DNA of 64,000 bases from Tridacna crocea. Its lineage: Eukaryota > Mollusca > Bivalvia > Cardiida > Cardiidae. Each line of letters starts with the position of its first letter. Position 1 is the first letter of the stretch. Under the pieces are notes generated by a model. It worked only from the letters and a program-made list of their open reading frames with translations. It searched no databases and had not been told where the DNA came from. Both the position numbers and the translations under genes were made by a program. Positions 38,530-59,276 of this stretch are shown piece by piece. The stretch covers positions 25,738,296 through 25,802,295 of the forward strand of contig OX031068.1 in NCBI GenBank assembly GCA_943736015.1, read 5' to 3'.

Positions 38530-38670
38530 AAACTGTTTTCAATACTATTTCATGTTTATCATGGCGGCAAGCACACCTTTTCATGCTTTCTTGTTTTTTT
38601 TTATTTAACCGGTAAACTGTACTTCGAAAATTATTCTTTCAATGCTACTGGCTGCTTTCCATATTTCAAC
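38530..38670 (-). mobile_element. Partial SINE, eroded
   Basis: aaaactgttttcaatacta, attattctttcaatgctact, ggctgctttcc match the tail and body of the copy at 40750. Confidence 0.6.
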
Positions 38671-38671
38671 A

Positions 38672-38835
38672 ACCGTGATGAGAATTAAAAAGTAAAGCTC
38701 TTGAACACATTGTGGAGTGAGAGAAAATGCCTGTAGCCAGCAACTTCTCCTTTTACCACAGTGTTTTCTTTTCCTTTCAAGTACAAATCCAGTCACTAGA
38801 GCCACATATCAAATTAGTCGCTTGCAAAAATCATG
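38672..38835 (+). mobile_element. Family 1 MITE, ends lost
   Basis: cttgaacacattgtggagtg, tgcctgtagccagcaactt, ccacagtgttttctttt. Confidence 0.72.
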
Positions 38836-38884
38836 TAAAAAAATAGGACCAACTAGTGAGGATATTGTGCGGGACTTTGCAGAT

Positions 38885-38945
38885 ATCTTTGATAAGGATC
38901 ATACTGCACAGAATATGCAGCCCGATCTTGGATCTACGTCTCCCA
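38885..38945. repeat. Family 2 palindrome, eroded
   Basis: gataaggatcatactgcaca, gaatatgcagcccgatcttg, gatctac. Confidence 0.7.
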
Positions 38946-38976
38946 CTCCTTCGTTCTGAAAAATGACCAAAATACT

Positions 38977-39208
38977 TTTATCCCATTACCCCACAATCCC
39001 TACTTTTGACCACCCTGACAAAGAAGTCTTTAGAAAACATTGTGGGAGATGGAAAAAATGCTGGTAACCAGCATTTTCTCCTTTTCCCACAATGTTTTCT
39101 ACCCTTCACAAAACAAATTTCAAAATTTCAGTCACTTTTATTTTGTCGTCTGCAACAAATGCATTCGATTTGGAGAAACCTAAAATTTTGTCGTTTGGTA
39201 AAGATTTA
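38977..39208 (+). mobile_element. Family 1 MITE
   Basis: tttatcccattaccccacaa to cgtttggtaaagattta; left arm gtgggagatggaaaaaatgc. Confidence 0.92.
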
Positions 39209-39252
39209 TTTCTGTTGTTGAATTCCGTTTTCAGCCTTTAAACCAAATGAAA

Positions 39253-39480
39253 TTAAGTCTTACTAAACGACAAAATTTATACCTGTCCAAACTCAAAGCA
39301 TATGCAGACCAAAAAATAAACTTTGACTCAAACATAGAAATTTGTTTGCAGAAGGATAGAAAACATTGTGGGGGAAGGAGAAAATGCTGGTTTTTCAACA
39401 TTTTCTTCTTTTCCCACAATGTTTTTGAAAATCCTTGTTTCTCATGATCGTTGAAAGTCGGGATTGTGTGGTCAATGAAT
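39253..39480 (-). mobile_element. Family 1 MITE
   Basis: TTAAGTCTTACTAAACGACA to gtgtggtcaatgaat; core tgctggtttttcaacatt. Confidence 0.85.
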
Positions 39481-40028
39481 AAATTAATTTGGCGCCAAAA
39501 ATTCATTTGTTTCAAGACAGAGTTCGGCATGTCTTTTGTTTTTTTTCAACGAATCTAATGGAAACCTTCAAATACACAATTTGTCAATTCGCTCAATCAT
39601 GCCTTGAGCTGTTTAATCCAGATATGCCACTATAACAAAAGTATTTATTACGGTATTATTCTTTTTCAATCGGCTTAAACAAGATTTTCCTATTGTCAAG
39701 GGATTGTAAACGAAAACAAAAGTCACATATATTTATAGCGCCCCCATCTGTTTGTGGATACACAAAAAGTAGTTCTAGTTGGCAACCGGATACGTCATCC
39801 GTATATTATAGCGCAAAGGAAATGGAAGAAATGAAAAATTAATTGGAATATATTGCTTAAAATACAATTATTTTATGTTTTTTTCATTGTTTTATTTGAT
39901 TATAATATATGTGAGAAATTTCATAGTATTTTAACAGAAATTACTTGCGTAACAAAGACTAAAACTACAGACCTAGCTCTTACCTGGCGAATGTATACAA
40001 TATGCTGTGGTAATTCGTCCCGATTTTG

Positions 40029-40035
40029 TATAAAA
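40029..40035 (+). promoter_or_regulatory. TATA box of beta-tubulin gene A
   Basis: TATAAAA 100 bp before the ATG, placing the start site near 40060. The leader is short and ends acatcagccaaaATG, a good initiation context. Confidence 0.7.
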
Positions 40036-40128
40036 CCACGTGTAAGGGTTGGGTATATCGTGGTAGAGCAAAAACGTCAAAGTGACAGAACTATTTATTC
40101 ACAGTATTAACAAACAACATCAGCCAAA

Positions 40129-48675
<8,547 letters not shown>

Positions 48676-48807
48676 GAAGCTTTCCCAGCATTCCCTTGTC
48701 ACCAGGATAACAATGACATCACAGTTTTAATCGACCAATGAGATTTGCCCACTGGCTACAGGCTGAAAAAGACTTTCAAATCCATAAGAATCGAACATTT
48801 CAGTATT

Positions 48808-48813
48808 AATAAA
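48808..48813 (+). terminator. Polyadenylation signal, beta-tubulin A
   Basis: AATAAA 133 bp after the stop; the first such hexamer downstream. Confidence 0.65.
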
Positions 48814-49048
48814 ATTATCTAATCAGTCCAATAATTAACTTACGTTACAATTAGATCTCATGTATGTTTTGTTTTGTAGAACATCTGTTTGTTGATTGGA
48901 TAAAAATGTTAACATCTTGGAGAAAGTCTTAGGAATAAGAATGAGAAAATAAAAAATTGCGATAGATTTTTTGTACCATTTTCTTTTAGCTTGGCTGTTT
49001 TCGAAGAAAACCTCGAGGTTTTGTCATAATGTAAAAAACTTGAACATT

Positions 49049-49278
49049 TTAAAACTTTTGCGAACGACAAAAAAGTAGACTGGTCAAAATTGAAAGGATT
49101 TGCAGACGACAAATGAAATGTAACTGGATGGATGATTTTTTGGGGGGTTCGGGTAGAAAACATTGTGGGAAAAGAAGAAAATGCTGGTTACCAGCATTTT
49201 CTCCTTTCTCCACAATTTTTTTCAAAAACCTTCTTTTACTTGGTCGTTAAAAATCAGGATTGTATGGTTATGGGTTAA
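49049..49278 (-). mobile_element. Family 1 MITE
   Basis: ttttaaaacttttgcgaacg to tatggttatgggTTAA; core near-perfect. Confidence 0.88.
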
Positions 49279-49501
49279 CCCATTACCACACAATCCCTAG
49301 TTTTGATACCCCTGAGAAAGAAGCCTTTTGAAAACACTATGGGAAAAGGAGAAAATGCTGGTAACCAGCATTTTCTCCTTTTCTCACAGTGTTTTAAACC
49401 CTTCCCAGAACAAATTTCTGTTTTAGTCACCTTTATTTTGTCGTCTGCAAATGCTTTGAATTTGGACCAGTCTAAAATTTTCTCGTGTGGTAAAGAGTTA
49501 A
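49275..49501 (+). mobile_element. Family 1 MITE sharing TTAA with its neighbour
   Basis: TTAACCCATTACCACACAATC to GGTAAAGAGTTAA, opposite orientation to the previous copy and joined through a single TTAA. Confidence 0.95.
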
Positions 49502-49691
49502 TAATATCTCTGTCATCGCTGAAGATATGCACTTCAAACTCGAACTAGTTTTTAACTGTCAAAAGGGGAACCAATACGACAAGGGTAGGTATCAAAATGT
49601 TTTATCAAAAAAGTTATGCCCCTTTTCCGGCTGAGAATGTCATTGAAACCGACCGCAGCCGAGCATTTGCATCCGCATGCGGTGCTCCTGT

Positions 49692-49935
49692 TTAAGCCCT
49701 TTATAAACGCCCCTTTGTTTTAACGATCCTGAAGAAGAAGGACTTTTGAAAAAAAATGTGGGAAAAGGTGAAAGTGCTGATAATTAGCATTTTCCCCCTT
49801 TTTCTATCATTTACATGTACATGTATTTAGAAAAAAATTCTTTTGAGCGGAATTTCAATTTGAGTGCAGATAATAATTATGTAACCATTTGTTTTAACTT
49901 GTTTGAAACCTTGCAATTTGGTACAGTCTACTCAT
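49692..49935 (+). mobile_element. Family 1 MITE, eroded
   Basis: ttaagccctttataaacgcc, gtgggaaaaggtgaaagtgc, tgataattagcattttcccc; right half barely recognisable. Confidence 0.65.
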
Positions 49936-49962
49936 TGCCAATCCACAGTATTTTGAACTTCA

Positions 49963-50163
49963 TTAAACCTTGAACATTTATGCATGTCAAACTACATGTA
50001 TATGCAGCACAAATGGTAAAAAATATCTATGATTGGATATAAAAAAAAATCGTGGGTAAAGGAGAAAACGCTGATAACCAGCTCGTTTTCTCCTTTTCAG
50101 ACAATGTTCCCAAAAGCCTTCCTCCACATCGTCAAAACTTTGGAAAGCGTGATAAGGGGTTAA
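49963..50163 (-). mobile_element. Family 1 MITE, eroded
   Basis: attaaaccttgaacatttat, gtaaaggagaaaacgctgat, cgttttctccttttcagaca, gataaggggTTAA. Confidence 0.72.
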
Positions 50164-50176
50164 GTATGAACACCTC

Positions 50177-50403
50177 TTAACGTTTCCCAAAAAATCCCTG
50201 ATTTTTACGGGTCTGGAAAATTAGCTTTTTGAAAACATTGTGGGAAAAGGAGAAAATGCTGGTAACACCAGCATTTTCTCCTTTTCCCACAATGTTTTCT
50301 ACCCTATCATAGAAATCATCTTTTCAGCAAGACTTGAACTGACATCTGCAAATGCTTTCAATTTGGTCTAGTCTAAAAGTTTGTTTTTTTTGGAAAGGGT
50401 TAA
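50177..50403 (+). mobile_element. Family 1 MITE, subfamily D, three-base loop
   Basis: TTAACGTTTCCCAAAAAATC to GGAAAGGGTTAA. Tip GCTGGT-AAC-ACCAGC has a larger loop than other copies. Confidence 0.95.
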
Positions 50404-50444
50404 ACACACTGAATTGTCCAAACATTTCAAAATCCTGTTGAACT

Positions 50445-50742
50445 GATTGGCTGATAGATTGATTGTATGGTATTTAACGCCGTTTTCAACAATATTTCAA
50501 GTATATCGCGGCGACCAATGCACTATCCAAGCCTTCTTGGAGTTCTTGCTAACAGCTCTCCGCACGATATTCTTTCGAATCCACTGGCTTCTTTTTCATA
50601 TTACCATCGCTGAAACAATTATTAGCAGTGGGAGAGGAATGAATCCTGCCGAAATGACTCCCATCAGTCCTTGGAAAGAAATTGACCAAGTCGGGGATCG
50701 AACCCTCGACCTGTCCGCCACCGACTGAGCTGTCGGGGCTCA
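50445..50742 (-). mobile_element. tRNA-derived SINE (minus strand), best preserved of its family
   Basis: Head on the minus strand: agccccgacagctcagtcgg (box A), gagggttcgatccccgac (box B). Body gaagccagtggattcgaaag. Tail tgttgaaaacggcgttaaat, accatacaatcaatc. Confidence 0.92.
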
Positions 50743-50931
50743 GCAAAATTGGGTTGATCGTTACTATTCAATGTGCCTTGCACCATGTTTTGGTGGTTTT
50801 TGCTATCTATTGTCTTTAAGCAGACCACTTTTGGAAAACAGTAGTTGTCTGCATGTTGTGCAGTGGTTTGTACTTGCAACCTGGCCATGTGGACAGTCGA
50901 ACCTAGAACTTAAAGCTCAAGGTTCCTCTAA

Positions 50932-51142
50932 CTCTTTAACACGCCGACTCTAAGTGGAAAGAGACATATGAAACATTGTGGGAAAAGGAAAAAAATGCTG
51001 GTAACCAGCGAGTTGTGTAGTTGTTTACCCCATAGTTTTCACCCCTTAGTTAAAATAGACCTATAAAACAACATTTTCTCCTTTTCCCACAATGTTTTCT
51101 GAAGGTTCCGTCCTCTTGGTCGTAAAAAACAGGGATTGTTTA
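50932..51142 (-). mobile_element. Chimeric family 1 MITE
   Basis: One left arm (cattgtgggaaaaggaaaaa, tgctggtaaccagc), then foreign gagttgtgtagttgtttacc, then a right arm with tttctccttttcccacaatg and a B/D-type end. Confidence 0.78.
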
Positions 51143-51367
51143 ACCCTTTCCCAAACAATCCCTGGTTTTTACGGGTCAGGAATAGAAGCCTTTTGAAAAC
51201 ATTGTGAGAAAAGGAGAAAATGCCGGTAACCAGCATTTTCTCCTTTTCCCACAATGTTTTCTACCCTTTCATATAGAAAAATTATCTTTTTAGCAACTGT
51301 TAATTTGTCATCTGCCAAATGCTTTCAATTTGGTCCGGTCCAAAATTTGCCGTTTGGGAAAGGGTTA
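51139..51367 (+). mobile_element. Family 1 MITE, subfamily D
   Basis: TTAACCCTTTCCCAAACAATC to GGGAAAGGGTTAA; tip gccggtaaccagc. Confidence 0.95.
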
Positions 51368-51554
51368 ATAAAGTGTCAAAGTGTTGAGTTATATCAAGAA
51401 TCATTCATATAGTGGGTAGGGTAAGATTGGGGAGACCTCTCTATCTTGTTTTGCCACACCAAGATAGGGTTCCGCTCTTCATAAGAAGGGATGCTAACCA
51501 TGTAGTATGTTAACAATTCTTACGATGGATTACTTCCCTTTATTCATGATATAT

Positions 51555-51762
51555 ATTTTTCGTCGACCAAGAGGAAGGAGGCTATTGAAAACAACATGGG
51601 AAACGAAGACATCGCTGATTCCCAGCATATTCTTCTTTTTACACAATGTTTTCTACCATAATTACAGACAAATTTCATGTTTTGAGTAACGCAATAAAAT
51701 TGTGTTGTCTGCATATGCTTTTAAAGTTTGACAGGTCTAAAAGCTTATCGTTTGATAGCCTA
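51555..51762 (+). mobile_element. Family 1 MITE, eroded
   Basis: gaaggaggctattgaaaaca, cgctgattcccagcat, gtgttgtctgcatatgcttt, atcgtttgata. Confidence 0.72.
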
Positions 51763-52061
51763 TACTTGGGGAAATACTAACTTGGGCTCATTCAGACTTT
51801 ACTTGACAACAGGAAAATAACGTGACGAATCAGAAAAATCGTTGGAAAGGTTTACTCTTTTATATATATATATTTTTTTTTGAACAGAACAGAATTTTAT
51901 TGCTGTAAGTAATACAATACTTTTAGCAAACATAAATGAAAATATAAAGCCATGAGAGATTAACAGTGAGAAACTATTTTATACTTAAAATGGTGATGTA
52001 TTATATTATATTTAAATCAACCCCCTTAAAAAGAAAAAAAGCTTTTGAGACATGTTTTCAT

Positions 52062-52130
52062 TGCCGGTAGTGTAGGATCAGGATTCGACTGCACGTTCAG
52101 TACAGTCCAACCCTGATTCTACCAGCCAGA
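52062..52130. repeat. Family 2 palindrome, divergent
   Basis: ggtagtgtaggatcaggatt, cgactgcacgttcagtacag, tccaaccctgattctacc. The arm changes are largely mirrored. Confidence 0.8.
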
Positions 52131-52237
52131 AACTATATAATTCAATGATATCTGGTGAAGTGATACAGGGTCAAGATCAGAATACAACCTTTCTGCATTC
52201 TGATCTCGACTCTTATCTGAACATAGACTGTAATCAT

Positions 52238-52551
<314 letters not shown>

Positions 52552-52669
52552 GCCAGACGATTTCATGGTTACCCCTACATCAAGATATGAGTTTGAACCT
52601 CTCATTGCCACCGGTGAAAACAAACATTCGAGGGCGTAATTAATCGAGACCAATTACAATCAGACTGGA

Positions 52670-52880
52670 AATACAACCAAATGAAACTCGGACAGAAGAA
52701 GAAGAAGAAGAGGAAGAAGAAGAGAAGGAGGAAGAACAAGACTTTGCAATCAAATGAAAATTGGATGGAAGAAGAGGAAGATTTAGCAATGAAATGAAAA
52801 TTGGACAGAAAAAGAAGACTTTGCAATCAAATGAAAATTGCACGGACAGAAGAAGAAGAAGAAGAGCAACAACAACAACA
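52670..52880. repeat. GAA-rich minisatellite
   Basis: About four diverged units of gactttgcaatcaaatgaaa, attggacagaagaag, ending in GAA and CAA triplets. Confidence 0.85.
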
Positions 52881-52924
52881 ACAACGACGAATTACTGGTT
52901 CTTGAGAAATTTATCAACCTGTAG

Positions 52925-53030
52925 GCTGCTAGGCCCGACTCACTGACCTTTTGCGGAAAGTGTAGATCAAGATCAGACTGCACAGAACGTGCAGTCTGAT
53001 CCTGGATCTATACTGTCCGATTAGGGGAAA
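52925..53030. repeat. Family 2 palindrome
   Basis: aagtgtagatcaagatcaga, ctgcacagaacgtgcag, tctgatcctggatctatact. Confidence 0.93.
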
Positions 53031-53579
53031 TAGCACGATTTGACGTTTTACAATTACCTTGGAAGTTTGGTTTCACTAATTTAGCAGCATAAGGGGTTTT
53101 TCCTTGAATTCAAGTAATCTACTTGGCTGAATAGCGGAATCATCGATTTTATGTTTGGTTTCTGTTATGTTTGATGCAGAGCTATTTTCAATGGTGAATA
53201 CACTTGATGGGCAAATAAGTATATTTCTTTATCTGTGAAACAGACTGGTCATGCCCCTGTCTGGCTATACCCCATAGAAGTTCTATCGTTGCTTACTGGC
53301 GAAAGTTTCTGATATGCATGTCGTTGGCCCAGGTTCGATATTCAGCTGAGGCGCAGGGCTTTCGTTGAACTTTCATTGGGAGACTCTAGAGTTCTGCTCT
53401 CGTATTGATGAAACCCGGGACACGCGTACATAAATAACAGAAAGCTGACACTGTGATGTGACTAAAATGATGTCGAAAGCGTTGGGAAACATCATTTTGC
53501 GATAAATGAACAGAGGGATGGATGATTGTTTGATAGACCGACGGACGGACTGACGAATGGATGGATGGCTAGGTAACTC

Positions 53580-53808
53580 TTAACCCATTGCCACACAATC
53601 CCTACTTTTGACACCCCTGAGAAAAAAGCCTTTTGAAAACACTGTTGGAAAAGGAGAAAATGCTGGTAACCAGCATTTTCTCCTTTTCCCACAGTGTTTT
53701 TTACCCTTCCCAGAACAAATTTCAGTTTTTCAGTCACCTTTATTTTGTCGTCTGCAAATGCTTTCAATTTGAACCAGTCTAAAATTTTGTCGTCTGGTAA
53801 AGAGTTAA
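53580..53808 (+). mobile_element. Family 1 MITE, near-consensus
   Basis: TTAACCCATTGCCACACAATC to GGTAAAGAGTTAA; mirrored aacactg and cagtgtt arms. Confidence 0.96.
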
Positions 53809-53831
53809 TGGATGACAGAAGTGAACACTCG

Positions 53832-53985
53832 TTTAAAGTGAAAGCATTTGCATAGGACAAAGTAAAATATTACAAAGATTTTGGGATTTGTGTTAAAAAA
53901 GGCAGAAAATATTATAGAAATATGATGAGATGGTGCCTCACGGCTTTTTCTCCCTTTTCCAACCATGACTTCATAAGCCTGCTAC
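53832..53985 (-). mobile_element. Family 1 MITE, eroded
   Basis: gtgaaagcatttgcatagga, agaaaatattatagaaatat, tctcccttttccaacc. Confidence 0.6.
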
Positions 53986-53989
53986 CCGA

Positions 53990-54305
53990 GATAGATTGAT
54001 TGAGTATACAGAGTTTAACACCGTTTTCAAAATTATTTCAATAACATCGCGGTGGCCTGTGCACCTATTCACGCTTTCCCGGAGTTTCTTTAGACCAGTA
54101 CTCTGCAAAATATTCTTTCCAAGTCACTGGTTGCTTTCCCACATAACTGTTGACGAAACAATGGTCAGCGAGGAGAAAGGAATGAATCCTGTCACAATGA
54201 CTATCATCAATCCTCGGAAAAAATTTGGCCGAGCCAGGGATCGAACAAGCTACCCCCTGCTCTTGAGTCTCATGTTTGCTACCATGCGCCACGAGTGCTC
54301 GGCTA
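53990..54305 (-). mobile_element. tRNA-derived SINE (minus strand)
   Basis: Minus strand: head gccgagcactcgtggcgcat with box B region ttgttcgatccctgg, body gaaagcaaccagtgacttgg, tail tgaaaacggtgttaaactc. Confidence 0.87.
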
Positions 54306-54494
54306 TAATGGGTTAAGGTGCGGGACTTATAACTAAGGGATGCACCGTTAATCCTCACTTGCGACACCAGTAAAGTGGGTATGCCTATAGGCAAGGTACT
54401 GCAAAGCATCTGACCAAATCATGCAAAATTAGGGAAAGGAATAAATGAGTTAACTGTTGCCATGATAATAGTGAACAACTGTTCACATCGATGT

Positions 54495-54722
54495 TCACCT
54501 TTTACCACACAATATTGAGTTTTAAAGACCCTGAGAAAGTAAGCTTTTAAAAACATTGTGGGAAAAGAAGAAAATGCTGGTAACCAGCATTTTCTCCTTT
54601 TCGCACATTTTTTTTAAAATCCTTTCAAAAATAAAATTTGATGTTTCATTCCAATTCATTTTGTCGTCTGCAAGTGCGTTCAATTTTGGATTGAGTCTAT
54701 AAACTGTTGTGTGGAAAGTTAA
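54495..54722 (+). mobile_element. Family 1 MITE
   Basis: caccttttaccacacaatat to gtgtggaaagTTAA; tip gctggtaaccagc. Confidence 0.92.
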
Positions 54723-54766
54723 ATATCAAGACAATGCTGTAAACCTCCTTATCTGACTCTTGAAGC

Positions 54767-54980
54767 TATGTTACTTTCAAAGTTTGAAAATTTTTGAGAA
54801 TAAGACAAAGAACGTTCTTTGTCTTATTCTCAAAAATTTTCAAACTTTGAAAGTAACATAATGCCTGATTGGCTAAACCATTTGGTTTAGCCAATCAGGA
54901 GTTGTGTTACTTTCAAACTCAGAAAATCTTGACGAATAAGAATGAGAGCATTCTTGAGAATAGTTGTTGAAAACGGACCT
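54767..54980. mobile_element. Family 5 MITE with fold-back end
   Basis: The right side is a normal family 5 arm through gttgttgaaaacggacctt, with central tgattggctaaacc and ggtttagccaatcaggag (two CCAAT boxes). The left end is replaced by a 94-bp perfect palindrome (54767-54860). Confidence 0.92.
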
Positions 54981-55022
54981 TTGGTGAAAAGACAAACCCT
55001 AATATTTTTCAGACTAGTGCGT

Positions 55023-55244
55023 TTAACCCAAACAATCCCTGGTTTTTACGGGTCAGGAACAGAAGCCTTTTGAAAACATTGTGGGAAAAGGAGAAAATGC
55101 TGGTAACCAGCATTTTCTCCTTTTCCCACAATGTTTTCTTCTCAGTCATATAGAAAAATCATCTTTTTAGCAACTGTTAATTTGTCAACTGCAAAATGCT
55201 TTCAATTTGGTCTGGTCCAAAATTTGCCGTTTGAGAAAGGGTAA
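55023..55244 (+). mobile_element. Family 1 MITE, subfamily D, perfect hairpin
   Basis: TTAACCCAAACAATCCCTGG (a few end bases lost) to gagaaagggtaa; complete arm pairing. Confidence 0.95.
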
Positions 55245-55358
55245 AGGAAGATAATTTCCCCTTTGAAAACATTATAGGAGGTTTGTTTGTATGAAATAAT
55301 TAATATGGCAAACAACCAATAAAGAAGTTGTTAATTCTCCTTTCCACTTTGTCAACAG

Positions 55359-55494
55359 CTACATTGTGCTACTGAAAGATAACTGCAAAGTCTACAAGAC
55401 AAAATGTCCCAAGCTGATTATGACAAGAGCACTGCACACGGGTGCCAACGCTCGACTGTATTTGCTGGATTTTAACTATTTCAGAGCCTTATAA
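55359..55494 (+). CDS. Unidentified exon-like frame (possible terminal exon)
   Basis: A good acceptor (ctttccactttgtcaacag) is followed by 44 open codons: YIVLLKDNCKVYKTKCPKL, then IMTRALHTGANARLYLLDF, NYFRAL and TAA. It is free of MITE sequence and its amino-acid use looks protein-like. I do not recognise the family. Upstream exons should lie at 48.8-55.3 kb on the + strand, but I see none, so it may be the last exon of a gene with distant exons, a relict, or chance. Confidence 0.35.
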
Positions 55495-55569
55495 TTAAAC
55501 TTGAAAACCTCTTTCTATACAATCCATTGAAACTTACAAAGGTTTTGATTGTTTAGGATTGACCAAACA

Positions 55570-55672
55570 AGCGGACGGTATTGATCAAAGATCAGACTGC
55601 ACGTTATGTGCAGTCTGATCTTGATCTATACCGTCCGCAAAAGTCAGTGTTTTCGCCTATGGCGCCGAAAGG
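55570..55672. repeat. Family 2 palindrome
   Basis: gcggacggtattgatcaaag, atcagactgcacgttatgtg, gatcttgatctataccgtcc: a mirrored ACGGTAT/ATACCGT change. A MITE follows at once. Confidence 0.93.
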
Positions 55673-55673
55673 A

Positions 55674-55898
55674 TTAACCAATTACCTCACAAACCCTTCT
55701 TTTTTCCTGAGAAAGGAGCCTTTAGAAAACATTGTGGGAAAAGGAGAAAATGCTGGTAACCAGCATTTTCTCCTTTTCACACAATGTTTTCTACCAGTCA
55801 CAAAACAAATTTCAAATTTTCAGCCACTTTTATTTTGTCGTCTGCAAATGCTTTGGATTTGGACAAACCTAAAATATTGTCGTGTGGTAATGAGCTAG
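55674..55898 (+). mobile_element. Family 1 MITE
   Basis: TTAACCAATTACCTCACAA to gtgtggtaatgagcta; near-perfect hairpin. Confidence 0.94.
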
Positions 55899-56187
55899 GT
55901 GAAAATTCTAGGTCTAAAAAGGGGTATAATTGTGTCCAAAATGCTTTGACGGTTATCTGACCTTGTTGTATTGGATCTACTTTTTGACAGTGAGTAAATG
56001 TTCCGAGTGTGAGATGGATATCTTCAGTTATCACAGAGATATCATAAAATATCATTTGTTGTGAAAATTCCAAGTCGAAAAAAGGGGCATAAATTTGTCA
56101 AAAGTACCTTGATGGTTGTCTGCCCTTGTTGTATAGGTCACCATTTTGATAGTCAACAACTTGACCACGTTTTAAGTATATTGTTCA

Positions 56188-56416
56188 GTCAACTCTTTAC
56201 CAAACGATAAAATTTTAGACTGGTCCAAATTGAAAGCACTTGCAGACGACAAAATAAACGTAACTCAAATATTGAACTTTGTTTCCAGTAGGATAGAAAA
56301 CATTGTGGGAAAAGGAGAAGATGCTGGATACCAGCCTTTTCTCCATTTCCCACAATTTTTTTTAAAAGGTCTAGCTCAGGGTCGTAAATACCAGCGACTG
56401 TTTAGTAAAGGGTTAA
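56188..56416 (-). mobile_element. Family 1 MITE
   Basis: gtcaactctttaccaaacga to tagtaaagggTTAA; tip gctggataccagc. Confidence 0.92.
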
Positions 56417-56555
56417 AACAGAGATATTATAACATGTCAAAAGTTGTTCCATGCAGACGCAGTTGACGACAGGGCGGCGACAATACATCGACGTTTTTCT
56501 CCCAAAACAGCCAATGTTATAATAATAGAATTAAAATCGAACTATTTTTCTTTTG

Positions 56556-56561
56556 TTTATT
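56556..56561 (-). terminator. Possible polyadenylation signal, beta-tubulin B
   Basis: AATAAA on the minus strand, 229 bp beyond the stop. It is the only clear hexamer I noticed in the 3' flank. Confidence 0.4.
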
Positions 56562-56789
56562 TATCACAGATCTCTTGACATAATACCATCATTTTAGAAA
56601 AAAGTCCAAAATGGAAATTTATATGCCATAGCTGCCGGCAGATTTTAAATATCAATGTTCAAAATTAGAATTGTTGTAAGATGGGATAACAACTAAAGAG
56701 AATTTTCTTTTTCTTCGTGGATTTCGTATAAAGTTAGATACAGGTAAATTGTGTAGTTAAATTTTGTGTCCATTTTCCTCTTGGATGAT

Positions 56790-58577
<1,788 letters not shown>

Positions 58578-59131
58578 CTGAAAGTAGAAATAGTTCGGTG
58601 TTACCTTGAGTTACCTAGTACTAGGAGGTTGCTATCTTACTAATTCTGAGAAATCGCCATAACCAAATTTGCGAGCTATGTGCAGCTAAGTTAATCAGAG
58701 AAATATCTTTAAAAAAATATCTAATTTTATATGAAAAAAAAAAGCACTAGTAGTTCTAAATTTGATACTAGTATCTCATTACAGCCAATAACTTACAATC
58801 CTAACTTTTAAGATGGGTTATGTCTCCTTCATAGTTTTCATTTGTTACATGATAGATCACGTGACTAAACATTACTGTAACTATGGACGCAGTGTCGATT
58901 TCAATAAGGTATGCATTGAAGTGCTTACAAAAGTAAAATGCTGGGAGGTTTTGAATACTGACGTTAATTAAATATCGGGTCGTATTTTTTTGCAAATACC
59001 ATGGCCCGCGAGCTTTTATACAGAGCTTCATTGTTCGGCGCAAATCTATTGTGGTTTAGATGAAAAAAGAGAGGTAATTTACATGGTATTTTAGTTTCTA
59101 ACCGTAATGATATTGGTGTTTTATTGGCGTA
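58578..59131 (-). other. Start of beta-tubulin B intron 1
   Basis: Shares only about 11 bp (tctactttcag) with the equivalent place in gene A, then diverges fully. Confidence 0.8.
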
Positions 59132-59276
59132 TTAGTCTTCTGAAAACATTGTGGGAAAAGGAGAAAATGCTGGAATTTTCTCCTTTTCCCACAATGTTTT
59201 CTACCCTGTCAAAGATAGAAATCATCATTTGAGGTACGTATGGTTGAGTGGTTCAAACTTTTGTCGTTTCGTAAAG
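59132..59276 (+). mobile_element. Family 1 MITE, hairpin tip deleted
   Basis: Arms meet as gaaaatgctggaattttctc: one side of the tip is gone. Right end reaches gtcgtttcgtaaagg; left end lost. Confidence 0.85.

Noticed and set aside
50650-50742. Minus-strand tRNA gene
   Set aside because: It is the head of a SINE with tail ggcgttaaat, and related copies lie at 40750 and 53990.
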